Below, piece after piece: positions 47,565-58,303 of a stretch of 64,000 bases of DNA. Where the stretch lies: NCBI GenBank assembly GCA_963729165.1, contig CAVSMM010000015.1, positions 1 to 64,000 of the forward strand, written 5' to 3'. The position numbers were made by a program, and so were the translations under genes. Source of the DNA: JACCZX01 sp963729165 (GTDB taxonomy: Bacteria; Pseudomonadota; Gammaproteobacteria; Burkholderiales; Burkholderiaceae_F). The first letter of the stretch is position 1; each line of letters opens with the position of its first letter. The notes below the pieces were generated by a model. That model saw only the letters and a program-made list of their open reading frames with translations, searched no databases and had not been told where the DNA came from.

Positions 47565-50500
47565 GGCGTGACGATGATCGGGTCGAATCCCATCGCCTTC
47601 AGTTTCGCAATGGCGTCGGCCATCGTCTGCGTGGCCGGATCGACCGTAACGCGCACCCGCACGACGTCAGTGCCCTGCTTGGTGCGCACGCTTTCCCAGT
47701 AGGCGTCCATTCCGGCGGCGCGCAACTGGCGCTGCAGATCGCGGCCGCGGGCAATGTCGCTGACGGCGGCCACCTGCAGCAACGTCGAGTTGATGCCCGA
47801 GCGTTGTGCCGGACGCGGGCGTCGCTGCAGTATCCGGTCGCGGGCGCGGTGCTCGCCGCGGGTGCCGCCGTTCCAGCAACGGCCGCTGACGAAGGCGCGG
47901 TAGGATGCGGTGACGGTGCGGCGGCTGGTCGGGGTGGCGGAGGCAGGCGTGGTCGTCCGGGCGCCGGCACTGCGCGGCGGCGCTCGACGGGCGCTGACGG
48001 CGACGCGGGCGGCGGCGGCGCTAAGCTGAACCGGTGGCGGCTCTGCACGCGGCACTGCGAGCTGGTGCGCGGCGACGGCTGCAGGGCGTGACGGCTCGAC
48101 GCGGCGCGGCTCTGAGCCGGCGGTGGCGACGCTGCGACCGGTGGCGCTGCAACCGGAGGCGTCGCAACGATCGGCGCTGGCGCAGCCGAGGTCGGAGCGC
48201 TCGGCGGCGGCGCGCGGACGCGGCGCGGGTGCTTCAGCGGGCGGAGCGACGTCGATAATCGGTGCTGGCGGTTCCGAGCGCTCGGTTCGCGCACCGAGGC
48301 CGGCTTCAGGCGAGCGCGGAGCCACGGCCGGCTCTGCGCCAGGCGTGGCGGCAGGCGGTGTCGTCACGCGCCTCCTGCTGCCGGCGCATCGAAGGCGGCA
48401 CCGGCGGCGTCGCGGGCAGTTGCGCCCTTGCAATCACGGAAGACCACGTTTCCGGCAGCGTGTCGGCCGCGACCTGCCCGCGGATGTAGTCGTAGCGATC
48501 GAGCGCCAGCGCCGACGATGTGCTCTCGTCGCGCACAACATACGGGCGCAGGAACACCAGCAGATTGGTCTTCTTGCGGCCACGGTTCTCGTAGCGGAAC
48601 AGCCACCGACGACCGGGAATGCTCGCCGAGCACCGGCACGCTAGCTGCTGGCTGTTGTCGGTGCGATCCTCGATCAGGCCGCCGAGCACGACGATGTTGC
48701 CGTCATCGACCAGCACGCGTCGATTCGAAGCTGCGCTTGTTGGTAATGATCCCGCCCTGCGCGGCGGTCAACGTGTTCTGGATCGACGACAGTTCCTGGT
48801 AGATCGCGAGCCGCACGACGCCGCCTTCGGAAATTTGCGGCTTCACCGCGCAGCTGCAGGCCGATGTCCTTGCGTTCGAAGGTCTGGAACGGGTTGACCG
48901 GCCACGCCGCCGCCGCGCGCAGTCGCGTAAACGAGCCGGTAATCAGCGGAATGTTCTGACCCACCAGGAACTTGGCTTCTTCGTTGTCCAGCGTCTGAAT
49001 CGTCGGCGTCGACAGGATGTTGGCGTCGGCGTTGGTCGCGAGCGCGCGCGCCAGAAAGGCGAGGTTGATGACTTCGCCGATGCCCGGAATGTTGATCCGG
49101 CCGTCGCACCACGCCGAGGTTCAAGCCCTGTCCGAGTCGAACCGATGTTCTGTGCGGCGCTGATGATGTTGTTCCCCGGACTGCCAAAGTTCGTGGCCGC
49201 CGATCACGTTGGTGCCGCAGTTGTCGATCCCGCCCAGCGCCTGCCACTGAATGCCGAATTCGGCCGCCTTGTCGGCCGTCACCTCGACGATCAGCGACTC
49301 GATCACGACCTGCGCGCGCCGCATATCGAGCTTGTCGACGATCGCGCGGATGTTTCGGTAGAGCGGCTCGGGCGCCGTGATGATCAGCGAGTTGGTCGCC
49401 GGCATCGGCCTGAATCATGCCCGCCAGGCCGCCCGTCGCGCGCCGCCGCCGGCGCCGCCGCCGGCGATCTGGCCGATGCCGGGCGAGGTGCCGTCCGTGG
49501 TTCCCGGTCGTTAAGCCGGCTGGCCCGGCCTGACCCGGCGCCCCGAGGCGCTGTCGGCGGCGATAAGGCCGCTCGCCGCCTGCGCCTGGGGTACGAACGA
49601 CGGGTCGGAACCGATGATGGCGCGCAGCAGCGGCGCCAGACGCATCGCTTCGGCATTGCGCAGATAGATCACGTTGATGTTGCCCGGCGTCGAGCGCCGG
49701 GCTTGTCGAGCTGCGCGATCAGGCTCTTAGCGAGCTGCAGTCGCTGCCGGGCTCGGTGCGCGGATGATCAACGAGTTGGTGCGCGGCTCGGCCAGGATCG
49801 AGATGCGCTGGCCGGCGTCGATCGCCTGGCCGGCGGCGCGCGCACCTTCGTCGAGCACGCGATTGACGACGGTGGCGATCTCCATCGCCAGCCCGTTTTT
49901 GACCGGGATCATCTCGACGATCGCTAGTGGCCGGCGTGTCGATCGACTCGATGATCCGCTGGATCCGGCGCAGGTTATCGGCGTAGTCGGTGATGACTAG
50001 CGTGTTGTTCTGCGGGTAGGCCGAGATCGTGTTATTTGGGGCGATCAGCGGCCGCAGGATCGGCACCATCGCGGTGGCCGACTCGTACTGCAGCCGGAAC
50101 ACCTGCGTGACTAGCTGGTCGCCGCTCGGCGCCGGGCTGCGCGGAATGATCGACGGCGCCGCCTTGCAGTTTGGCGTCGGCCTCCGGCACGACTCGCGCC
50201 ACGTTGCCGGTCTGCACGATCGTGAAACCCTGCAGTCGCAACGCGGTCAGCAGTTGCTCGATAGGCCTGCTGGCGTGGTGACCGGGCGCTCGGTCGACAG
50301 CGAGATCGTGCCCTTGACCCGCGGGTCGATGACGAATGTGCGGCTCCGTGTACTGCCCGATCGCCCGCACCACGGCGTCGATATCCGCATTGACGAAGTT
50401 CAGCATGACGCTGTCGTGCGCCTTGGCTGCGGTGCGCCGCGTGGTTCGGCCTTGGCTGGCGGCTTGGTCGTGAGCTTGCGCCGCCGCTGGCGCCGGTGAC

Positions 50501-50591
50501 GGTGCCGACGCTGAGTCAGCCAGGCGCAGCGCGATCAGTCGCGAAAGCGGGACAGCATCCTCGCGCGCCGTGTCCTGCGCGCGCTCGTCAT
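47561..50591 (-). CDS. gspD: Type II secretin GspD, apparently with a C-terminal Pro/Ala linker and SPOR domain
   Basis: This is the outer-membrane channel. N-domain sequences include MLNFVNADIDAVVRAIGQYT, FRLQYESATAMVPILRPLIA with ISAYPQNNTLVITDYADNLR, and SLIITAPEPLYRNIRAIVDK with QVVIESLIVEVTADKAAEFG. The secretin core includes GQNIPLITGSFT, VVLGGLIEDR and LLVFLRPYVVRDESTSSALA. The frame that follows the last secretin residues has no stop. It enters a roughly 150-residue Pro/Ala-rich stretch and then a SPOR-like domain (STLLQVAAVSDIARGRDLQR to KAMGFDPIIVTP). A dozen or more indels make exact joins uncertain. The start is an ATG overlapping the gspN stop. No gspA/gspB pair is seen here. Confidence 0.78.
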
Positions 50592-50592
50592 G

Positions 50593-51385
50593 TCACCACC
50601 ACCGAAGTTCAGGAGAGATCCCTCGCCGTCGCGCCGCCCAAGCAGCGAGATCAGGCCCGTCAGTTGCGCCTTTACACCGGGGTCGGTGCCGGGCATTGCT
50701 TGTGCGCGTCCCGTAAAGCGTAAGCGCCCACCCTCGTTGATTGTGCCATTGCCCTTTAGCTCGAGGGGACCCGAAATGGTTAGTAATTCCAGCTGAGTTC
50801 CCGGCCAGACGCCGTTCGGTTTGCAGGCGGTAATGACCCATCGGCGACACTGGCGTCAGACGCGCTCGATGCGTACTGCCACTCGCCGCCGAGAAATTGC
50901 CTTGCCAGCGCCCGGGCTCGATCTGCAAGCGATCCCATGAAACCGTCAGGATGCCGCCGGGCCGCAGTGTGTTCCACGGCGCGCCGAGCCCGACCAGCAG
51001 TGAGGCCGGCAGTCGGATCGTCGTCGGCGCCGAGCGTCGCCGTCTGCCGCCGAACAGCGGCGCGTTGATCGTCAGCGGCTGCGACAGCGCTGACGGATGC
51101 GCAGAGCGTCAGGTCGAATTGACCGACGAGCAGCGCCCACGGACTTAGCCGCCAGGACAGGCGCTCGGGCAGGCTGGCACGTGACGCGCCGGTTCTCGGC
51201 CGGCGACGCGATCACCACGACTGCCGAGCCGTTCCAGAGACGTGCCGCTTGCTTCGGCCAACTCGACGCTGCCCTGTGGCCGATGCGCAACGTAGCCGGC
51301 CAGCCCATTGCGCCGGCGCGACCACCAGAGCCGTCAGAACCAGGATCGACCAGCGCGGCAGCAATGAGGTAGAAACGGTGCGCAT
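50593..51385 (-). CDS. gspN: Type II secretion protein GspN
   Basis: This inner-membrane accessory protein starts MRTVSTSLLPRWSILVLTAL and is followed by VVAPAQWAGYVAHRPQGSVE, one N-terminal anchor, as in GspN. After a slip near 51235 it continues LWNGSAVVVIASPAENRR. Later pieces (ASLLVGLGAPWNTLRPGGIL-like sense around 51000, then QIEPGRWQGNFSAASG) are spread over frames. The end LRWW is followed by a stop overlapping the gspD ATG. Identity rests on position between gspM and gspD and on the N-terminus. Confidence 0.65.
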
Positions 51386-51404
51386 TGTCGGCGTTCATCC
51401 GTCG

Positions 51405-51901
51405 TTATTTGCGCGCCAAGCGCAGCGCGAGCTCGACGTCCACGTTGCCGGGCGTCTTGTCGCGTGCGGTCACGGTCACCGACGTCGCGCGCGCGCCGAG
51501 CTCGCGCTCGATGCCGGCGAGCCACGGCGCCCAGCTGCCGTACGGGACATTGGTGAAAGTCAGCTGCATGTCGCCGTCGGACAACGGCACCATGCGCGCG
51601 GCCTTGATGCCGGCGCGACCGAGCGATGTCATCGACCGCGCGCGCACATCGCCAGCCGACACCGACGCGACCTGCGGCCGCGCCCGCATCGCCTTGACTT
51701 CGGCCAGCAAGCGAATCGAGCTCGGCGGCGCCGCGCGCGCTGCTGCGGCAGGCTGCGCTCGAGACGGCCGATGCCGCTTGTATGCAGGCTCGATCAGCAG
51801 CAGAAACAACGAGCACCGCGGCTAGAACGCTGCCGCCGGCTCCAGCAGGATCGCGCGCTCGCGCGGCACGCGCTCGGCCCAGAACAGTCGAGCGCTTCCA
51901 T
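51405..51901 (-). CDS. gspM: Type II secretion protein GspM
   Basis: This bitopic inner-membrane protein of about 165 residues partners GspL. The N-terminal part, FWAERVPRERAILL, resembles the W-x-R-x-PRERALL start of GspM. It is followed after a slip by the membrane segment AVLVVFLLLIEPAYK. The periplasmic domain reads VKAMRARPQVASVSAGDV, MVPLSDGDMQLTFTNVPYGS and WAPWLAGIERELGARATSVT, ending LALRLARK. The ATG at 51901 overlaps the predicted gspL stop (TGATG). The N-terminal reading is less certain than the rest. Confidence 0.7.
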
Positions 51902-53190
51902 CACGACGCCCGCCGCCGTGACGCGCGCCGAGCCGTCGGCTTCGAAGCGGATCGGCGAGGCCCTGCTGCAGCGCGGCGGAGCGCAGCGTGTTCTGCAACG
52001 CCGGGTTGTCGGCAACGCCGGGCTTGAATTTGACCTTCAGCGCGCCGTCGCGATACTCCATGCTGGCGACGCTGCCGACCGGCGCGGCCGACAGCAGCAT
52101 GCGCAGTGCGCGCGTTGAGCACCGAAAAGTCGTTGGCCGAGCGATGCCGGCGCGTGCCCGCAGTTCGGCGAGCTTCTGCTTGGTCTGCACCATCGTGTCG
52201 GCCACCGTCGTGACCTCCGGAAACGTTGACGCGAAAGTCGTTTTCCATCTGGCTGCGGATCGCCGTCTCTTCGCTTTCGAGCTTCAGGTTGTAGGCGTTC
52301 ATGCCGACGATCGCGACGACTGCGGCGACCGCGGCCAGGCGATCGGCACATCAGCGGAACGCGCACACGCAGCGAGCTCGACAGCGACAGCTTCGAGCTG
52401 CCGACAAAACCTGCCGATCATCCCGCCCTGCGCGAAGCGCCTTGCAGCAGGCTCACCGCCCGTCTCGGTGCTGGCCGGATCGGCTTCCTGCGCGCTGACG
52501 TCGATCTGCACATTCAGCGGCTGGCCAGCGGCGCCATGCGCGCGCCGTCGCGGCCGAAAACCTGAATGCGCTTGATGCCGAGCTGCCGCACCGCGAGCGC
52601 AGAGCGCGGGGGGAACGACGTCGTCGCCCAGCTCGAATGCAAAGCCGTCGTGCGTTGCCGAGCGGGCGATGCCGCGGCCGCGATCAACTCGGACCGACAG
52701 CACACCGGCGGCGGGTGCCGGCACGGTGTAGATCTCGCTGTACGCTGCGCGCACCTTGAAGCCCGCTTCGGTCACGACGTCCAGTGCACGCGTCAGGATG
52801 CCGCGGTCGATCACCGCCACCGGCATCTTCGGTTGCGCCGCGATCGTCGTCGTCCCGGTGCCGCCGCGCGGAACGTTGAAGGCGAAGTGGCAGTCGGTGC
52901 GCTTCGGCGAGCAGCCGGTCTTCCAGAATGTTGGGCAGCGCCATCCGCAGGCGGCCTTCCGACAACTTTGGCGGATTCGATCGCGGTGATGAACACATCG
53001 CTCGAGTCGAACACCAGGTCGACCGCGCCGGCCTTCGGCAACAACGCTACGGTGCTTCGCCGCGCGTCGACTCGCGGGCGGACAAGCGCGACGTACGGCA
53101 CGACCGTTCCGGAAGCGAACTGCGCGCGTCCGCCGGCAACGAGGCGCGGCGGCAGGAAGACAAGCAGCCGTTGTGCGGATCTGTTCTCAT
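51900..53190 (-). CDS. gspL: Type II secretion protein GspL
   Basis: GspL is the actin-fold cytoplasmic and bitopic platform protein that recruits GspE. After the ATG and an early slip it reads QRLLVFLPPRLVAGGRAQFA and VPYVALVRPRVDARRSTVAL, then VDLVFDSSDVFITAIESAKL and RLRMALPNILEDRLLA, and PVAVIDRGILTRALDVVTEA. The C-terminal periplasmic domain contains VASMEYRDGALKVKFKPGVA and ALQNTLRSAALQQGLA. Roughly seven indels are needed. Length, about 425 residues, and order fit GspL. Confidence 0.78.
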
Positions 53191-53265
53191 GTCAGTACCG
53201 CCGGGCCGTCGCGGGGGCCTGACGCACCCCCTCGGGGGCGGCGAATGTGTGAGGCGCATCGGATT

Positions 53266-54228
53266 TCAAATCTCTCGAGTCCAAAGCACGGTCACCGCCT
53301 GTTGGCCTTGACCGGGAATTGCGCGTTTTACCAGCGCCTCCATGCGCGTGATCGCTCGGTCCAGCTTCACTTCGCCGCGAATGAAGAAAAAACGCGAAGC
53401 GGTGCGATATCTCGGAGTCGGTCACCAGCGCCCCCTTGTTGCCCAGCCGGGTGCGCACTTCGCCGGTGTTGTTGAAATAGGCAAGGCGCTCACGCTCGGC
53501 GACCAGCGTGCGCGCTTCGGCAAGCGTCAACTCAGGTACCCGCGCCGCGATCACTTCTGGCGCCGCGGTGTTCGCATTGAGCGGCCGTGCGCTCGTCGAG
53601 CACGACGATATAGGGAGCGAGTCTTTGCGCGGCGGCCGGGTCGATGCCCGAGATCCCGCGATAGTCTTGCGGAAGCATCAGCGGCAGCGGGCGCAGGTTT
53701 GTCGCGCTCGCGCAATTCGGCGTCCGGACATGGCCGCCTGGATTCGGTCGCCACCGGCGCCGGCATTGCCTGCTGCCATGCGCAGTGCGATCAGGTCCGC
53801 CGTCTGTTCCGGCAACTGCAACAGCGACACCAGCCGCTGCAGCGCCTCGCAGTTCACGTTCGAGAATCTGGCCATTTTCGACCAGATTGCGCAGATTGAA
53901 CCGGCCCTGTGCGTCTTCCATCGATCCGGCGATCGTCGCCAGAGTGCCGCCAGCGAGCCTGTTTCGCCAAGTTGGTCGAGCCGCGTTTCGGCAAGCGGCT
54001 GCGACCACGGCTCGCTCAGCGCGTCGTACTGCGAGCGGTTGGCGTCTTCGCGCAAAATCGCGCGGCCCCAGTCGAGAGCACCGCGCAACAGAGGCGGCTT
54101 TGCGAAGTCAGCTGCTGGTTCTCGATCGTTCGCAGCAGCACGAACTGCCGATAGAACAAGCCGGTGATGATCATTGTCGCCAGCGCGGCGACAAACAAAG
54201 CCATCAGCACGGCTGCGCCGTGTTGCAT
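53266..54228 (-). CDS. gspK: Type II secretion minor pseudopilin GspK
   Basis: GspK is the large minor pseudopilin at the tip of the pseudopilus. The start MQHGAAVLMALFVAALATMI is the GspK version of the pseudopilin helix (Q-x-GxAVLxALxVAALA). It is followed by LENQQLTSQSR-like IENQQLTSQSRL, GRFNLRNLVENGQILERE, LPQDYRGISGIDPAAAQRLA and ELTLAEARTLVAERE. The end reads IRGEVKLDRAITRMEALVKR to VTVLWTREI. Four or more slips occur. Domains with calcium-site Asp residues are expected but not verified. Confidence 0.85.
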
Positions 54229-54282
54229 GGCGCGCGTCCGGCTGCGCCGTGCGCAGGCGCCACTCCGAGGCTCCCTCCCCAG

Positions 54283-54304
54283 CCCTCCCGCCAGCGAGGG
54301 AGGG
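54283..54304. repeat. Intergenic hairpin (CCCTCCC/GGGAGGG) between gspJ and gspK
   Basis: A 7-base perfect stem of CCCTCCC and GGGAGGG with a short loop is embedded in a pyrimidine-rich then purine-rich stretch. Such CTCCCTCCCC...GGGAGGG palindromes are common dispersed intergenic repeats in Burkholderiales genomes. It occupies the 147-base gap between gspJ and gspK, an unusually wide spacing for this otherwise overlapping operon. Confidence 0.6.
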
Positions 54305-54375
54305 GGCGCTAAGACCAGGCGTGACCTGCTGCAGTCCGTCTTCATGCGCCCACCAGAAACACGCGACGAAACTGC

Positions 54376-54959
54376 TTACCGTCGGTCGCGCAGCAGCGTC
54401 ACCTCGACGCCCGGGGGCGTCTGGCCTGCTTGCGGCGGCGGCGCCGCCGAACCGTCTGAGACGAACGGCGATACCCAACCGGTTGGACCTGCCACACACG
54501 CACGACTCATCGACTTCACGTTGTTCATCAGGCGTGCGGTTTCAAGCTCTCGGCATTGGCGCGATCGAACGCCGGGAAGCGGAGGCGTGGCCTGCCGTAC
54601 CAGCGAGCCGTCGACGACTCGGTAAAACACCGTTTGAACTTCGGTCGCGCGGTCGGCGACCGGGCTCGCAACGCGCGCCAACTCGATCACCTGTGCCGCC
54701 GTCGGCCACGCCAATGTTCAGCGGTGAAGTGGCGAGACCGAGAAACTGTAGGGTTCGTGACTTGCGTCAGGTCGCGCTCCATCTGACCGAACGTCGGTCA
54801 GCAGCGAACGGACGTCATCGACTTCGGGTTCGAGCCGCTCGCGCGTCGAGACCAGCGAGTCGAGGCCACGCCAAGCGATCATCGAGACGATCGACAGCAC
54901 CGTGATCGCCACCAGCAATTCGAGCAGCGTGAATCCGCGCGAGAAAGTCGATGGTTCAT
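54376..54959 (-). CDS. gspJ: Type II secretion minor pseudopilin GspJ
   Basis: The start MNHRLSRGFTLLELLVAITV carries the prepilin peptidase site (G-FTLLE) after a slip. It is followed by LSIVSMIAWRGLDSLVSTRE, the conserved GspJ WRGLD motif. Later pieces read FGQMERDLTQV, VQTVFYRVVDGSLVRQATPP and the end GVEVTLLRDRR. Its ATG lies just after the gspI stop. Several indels, near 54925, 54790 and 54715, divide it. Confidence 0.82.
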
Positions 54960-54961
54960 CG

Positions 54962-55343
54962 CTATTGATTCGTGGGCATCACGGTCATCAGCTCGGCGAG
55001 CTGGCTCCGGTTGCCAGCCTCGTCCTGGCGAAACACCCGCACCTCGACGCGGCGGAAAAACGGATTCGGGGTCGGCTTGACCGCCTGCGAGCAAACAAAG
55101 CTGCGCCGCCCTGCTCGCAGGGCAGCATGCTCTCGCCGGGCTCGAGGCGCTCACGCCCGAGGCGTAGTTCGAGCAGCCGATTCTCGGCGGTCAGCACCGC
55201 CAACAGCTTTTGGCGCGTGTAGTCCGCGGTCGAAGTCAACGACATCGCGCCGCGCATAGCGGCGGCCAGAGCGACGCCGATGATCACCAGCGCGACCAGC
55301 ACCTCGAGCAGCGTGAAGCCGCGCTGTGCCTTATCCGGCGCAT
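54962..55343 (-). CDS. gspI: Type II secretion minor pseudopilin GspI
   Basis: This minor pseudopilin has about 125 residues. The start MRRIRHSAA leads after a slip into RGFTLLEVLVALVIIGVALA, with the G-FTLLE processing site, then TADYTRQKLLAVLTAENRLL, LRLGRERLEPGESMLPCEQG and the end VEVRVFRQDEAGNRSQLAEL. The N-x-LLELRL and C-terminal VRVF patterns are those of GspI. Its ATG overlaps the TGA of gspH (GTGATG). Confidence 0.83.
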
Positions 55344-55865
55344 CACTTCCTCGCTGCCTGTTCAACCGCGAGCAGCGAGCGACCCGCTTCGTCGAAGTCG
55401 ACTCGCACCGATCCATCTTCGCTGGTCAGCTCAAGCCGCCAGCGCGGCTGGATCCACTCGCGCGCGATCGCGACCCGCACCGGGGGCGCGCCCGGGCCGA
55501 GCAGCACCTGCGCCGGCTGCGGCCCGCCGTTATCGAGCACCGCGAGCCGCGTCAGCGGCGTTTCCCACGCGCGTTCGCGCAGCAGGTCATCGCCGGTCAA
55601 CAGGCGGCGCTCGCCACCCGACTCGGTCGACGAACCGATAGCCGCGCAGGTCGGCTTCCCAGACGATCGGCTGCTGCGTGATGCGCGACTCGTCGGCCGC
55701 AAGCGCCATCAGCTGCCCAACACGTTGCGCCTCGCGCTGCAGTTGCTGGCGCGGATCGGGTGCGATGTTGATCGTGACCAGCGAGACCAGAATGCCGGCG
55801 AGCACGATGACGACCATCAGCTCGAGCAACGTGAAACCGGCAGCGGATCGCGTCGTGTTTTTCAT
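55343..55865 (-). CDS. gspH: Type II secretion minor pseudopilin GspH
   Basis: This minor pseudopilin has about 173 residues. It starts MKNTTRSAAGFTLLELMVVI, with the processing site G-FTLLE after a short basic leader. It continues AQRVGQLMALAADESRITQQ and PIVWEADLRGYRFVDR. A slip near 55615 precedes the C-terminal half, ERAWETPLTRLAVLDNG and RLELTSEDGSVRVDFDEAGR. An alternative start 12 bases upstream (MATY) is possible; neither has a strong ribosome site. Confidence 0.83.
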
Positions 55866-55955
55866 GTACGTTGCCATCGAAAAATTGTCTGGCTGTGCCA
55901 GCGATTTTTCGCTAACCAATCAGACAAAAGATGGGTTGCACTTTCGTCCGCGCTG

Positions 55956-56455
55956 CTAGAGCTGCCACGAGCCGATGTCGGCGTCCGGCGTGTTCGGCTC
56001 GCCGCCGTTGGCACGGTCGCGGCCGAGCGAGAAAACGTCGATCTCTCCGCGCACGCCGGGATTCAGATATTTGTACGGCTCACCCCACGGATCGGACGGC
56101 ACGTCGAGCGCTCGAGGTAGCCGCCCTGTTTCCAGTTGCTCGGCATCGGCTCGGTCGTCGGCCTGGTGATCAGAGCCTGCAGCCCCTGGTCAGTGGTCGG
56201 ATAGCGGCCGTTGTCGAGCCGATAGAGCTTCAGCGCCTGCATGATCGACGCGATGTCTTGCTTCGCTGCGCCGATCTTCGCGTCGTCGGTGCGGCCTACA
56301 ACACGCGGCACAATCAGCGCCGCGAGCACGCCGAGGATCGTGATCACGACCATGATCTCGATCAGCGTGAAGCCGCCAACGCGTGCGCCCCGGTTTGCCG
56401 GGCGTCCGACTCCCTTGTTGCCACGCGCTGCGCTTGGGAGCGGCCCGGTGCTCAT
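55956..56455 (-). CDS. gspG: Type II secretion major pseudopilin GspG
   Basis: GspG forms the pseudopilus fibre. The leader MSTGPLPSAARGNKGVGRPA is longer than usual and ends at RVGG-FTLIEIMVVITILGVL, the prepilin peptidase site. The globular part reads AKIGAAKQDIASIMQALKLY, RLDNGRYPTTDQGLQALITR and GGYLER. After a slip near 56115 it continues LDVPSDPWGEPYKYLNPGVR and ends GGEPNTPDADIGSWQL, the calcium-loop region. It is the first gene of the long minus-strand secretion operon, divergent from gspC. Confidence 0.92.
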
Positions 56456-56698
56456 CGCTACGCGGGGCAATTGAAAAGAGGAACGAACACGGATCATTGG
56501 AGTCATCAGACCATTGGCCAATGCGGTAGAAAACTTGAAGATAAGCGTCGAACGCCTTGAAGTTCCTCGCTTTTCGACGCGGACAACCGAGGGTGCGAGG
56601 GATATTATCAACGCGAATCGGCTGCCCCACCCCCCGGAAAGGGGATGCTTCACGGACTAATACATGGTGAGCTGACGCCGAACGTTGGAATCGAAATC

Positions 56699-57412
56699 GT
56701 GAAAAAGTTTGCTTTCGCTGCGGTTCATCTGGTTTTCTTTGTCGCAGTCCTCGCGATTGCCGGCTATTGGGGCATTCGCATCTTCACGCCGTCGCCGCTC
56801 GCCGCGCCGCCTCCATTGCCTCCGCCACCGTTGCGCGACCCCGACCCGTTGGCGGCTGCGCGCATGTTCGGCAAGGTCGATGTGGTGCAGTCGGTCGCCA
56901 GCAACGTACAGGCGCTGGGGATATTTGCTGCAGGAAAAGATTCGAGTGCAGTGCTCATCGTCGACGGCAAGCCGGCGCGCGTGTTCCTGGTCGGTCAGGA
57001 AGTCGCACCCGGCATGAAGCTGGTGTCTGTGACGTCCGAGCTCGCCATTCTTGAAACAACGAGCGGCCGCCAGGAAGTGCGGATGCCGGCGCAACCGATC
57101 GCGCAGCTCGGTGGGTTTCCGGCGGCTCCGAATTTTTCTCGCGAGGGCAACACGTTGACGGCACCGAGCAGCGAAGGAGCGCCGAATATCCCGCGCCCAT
57201 CCCCGTCGCAGGCTCCGCGGTCGGCGCTGCCGCAGCCGCCTCCGATGCCCGCGCCTCAATTTCCAACGCAGCAAGTGCCGCCGCAGATGCAGCAGCAAGT
57301 ACCGCAGCAACCGCAGCCCATGCCGCAGCAACCTATGCCGCAGCAACCTATGCCGCAGCAGCCCATCCCGCAACCCATCATTCCGGGCGGTGTACAGCCC
57401 CAGTCGCAGTAA
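56699..57412 (+). CDS. gspC: Type II secretion protein GspC (inner-membrane clamp)
   Basis: GspC is the bitopic protein that links the inner-membrane platform to the secretin. A GTG start gives MKKFAFAAVHLVFFVAVLAI as the anchor. After a Pro-rich spacer come the homology-region motifs RMFGKVDVVQSVASNVQALG, SSAVLIVDGKPARVFLVGQE and VSVTSELAILETTSGRQEVR. The C-terminus, about 80 residues, is Pro/Gln-rich with tandem QPMPQ repeats instead of a PDZ domain, as in shorter GspC forms. It is intact and divergent from gspG. Confidence 0.85.
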   Translation: MKKFAFAAVHLVFFVAVLAIAGYWGIRIFTPSPLAAPPPLPPPPLRDPDPLAAARMFGKVDVVQSVASNVQALGIFAAGKDSSAVLIVDGKPARVFLVGQEVAPGMKLVSVTSELAILETTSGRQEVRMPAQPIAQLGGFPAAPNFSREGNTLTAPSSEGAPNIPRPSPSQAPRSALPQPPPMPAPQFPTQQVPPQMQQQVPQQPQPMPQQPMPQQPMPQQPIPQPIIPGGVQPQSQ

Positions 57413-57423
57413 CGCGCGCCGCT

Positions 57424-58300
57424 CTACGCAACGACGACTTTGCCAGCGTTCGGCGGGTACGTTCTCTCGCCATGCAGTGTCGAGTCAATCGGAAGTGCAG
57501 GCTGATCCGCAATTTCCGTATACAGCGGCGAAAAGTCGGGTGCGGTCGCTTCAAACAGTTGACGGAACGACTCGACGACGAAGTAAGCCGATTGATAGTC
57601 GTCGATCTTGTACGGTGTTCGTAGAACCCGTTTCAAGTCAAACGCAAGACGCTGTGGCCGCGGGCTGGTGAGCGCGTAGTGCGTTTCTCCGACGGAAGAC
57701 AACACACCGGCGCCGTAAACACGCAAACCGCGAGCGGTGGCGATCAGGCCGAATTCGACCGTATACCAGTACAGCCGCGCAAGATATTCGAGCGCTTGCA
57801 ACCCCTGCGCCTTCAATCCGCCACGCCCGAACGCCTGCATGTAGTCGGCAAATACCGGATTGAACAGCAGCGGCACATGACCATAGAGATCGTGAAACAC
57901 ATCGGGCTCGACGATGTAATCGAACTCGGCCGGAGATCGCAGCCAGACGGTGACTGGAAAGCGGCGGTGCGCGAGCAACGAAAAAAACGCGTGCTCGGGA
58001 ATCAGTCCAGGCACTGCAACGATTTCCCATCCGGTCGAGCGCTGCAATGACTCACTGATCGATTCGAAGCGCGGAATGTGATCGGCTGCACCCAGCTCGC
58101 CCAGAGCAGCAATGAATTCCTCGCACGCCTGACCCGGCGCCTGCTTGACCTGGCGCTGCGAACAGGCGCGCATACATCGCATGCTCGTCAGGCGTGTAGC
58201 GCTCCCAATGCTGCTCGCACGTGTAGTCGTCGCGCGCCTCTGAATAGTCGCCGCGAGGCGGTCGCGTGCTGGCGCCGTAGGTGACGGGTGCAACAGCCAT
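57424..58300 (-). CDS. phhA: Phenylalanine-4-hydroxylase
   Basis: PhhA hydroxylates phenylalanine to tyrosine with tetrahydropterin and non-haem iron. It starts MAVAPVTYGASTRPPRGDYS with CEQHWERYTPDEHAMYARLF. After a slip near 58155 it continues FIAALGELGAADHIPRFESI and STGWEIVAVPGLIPEHAFFS. The two iron-binding histidines lie in VFHDLYGHVPLLFNP, and the Glu ligand in YWYTVEFGLI. Length about 292 residues is normal for the bacterial enzyme. It follows hppD by three bases, so both are expressed together. Confidence 0.95.
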
Positions 58301-58303
58301 CGG

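Noticed and set aside
44857..56455. The broken gsp genes as a decayed, non-functional secretion system.
   Set aside because: Catalytic and structural motifs are intact across all breaks and substitution stops are rare. Fragmentation by sequence error fits better, though only resequencing can settle it.
57290..57380. Short tandem repeats in gspC as a possible CRISPR-like array.
   Set aside because: The units are 15 bases, adjacent, in frame and coding for QPMPQ; there are no spacers. No CRISPR array was seen anywhere in the window.
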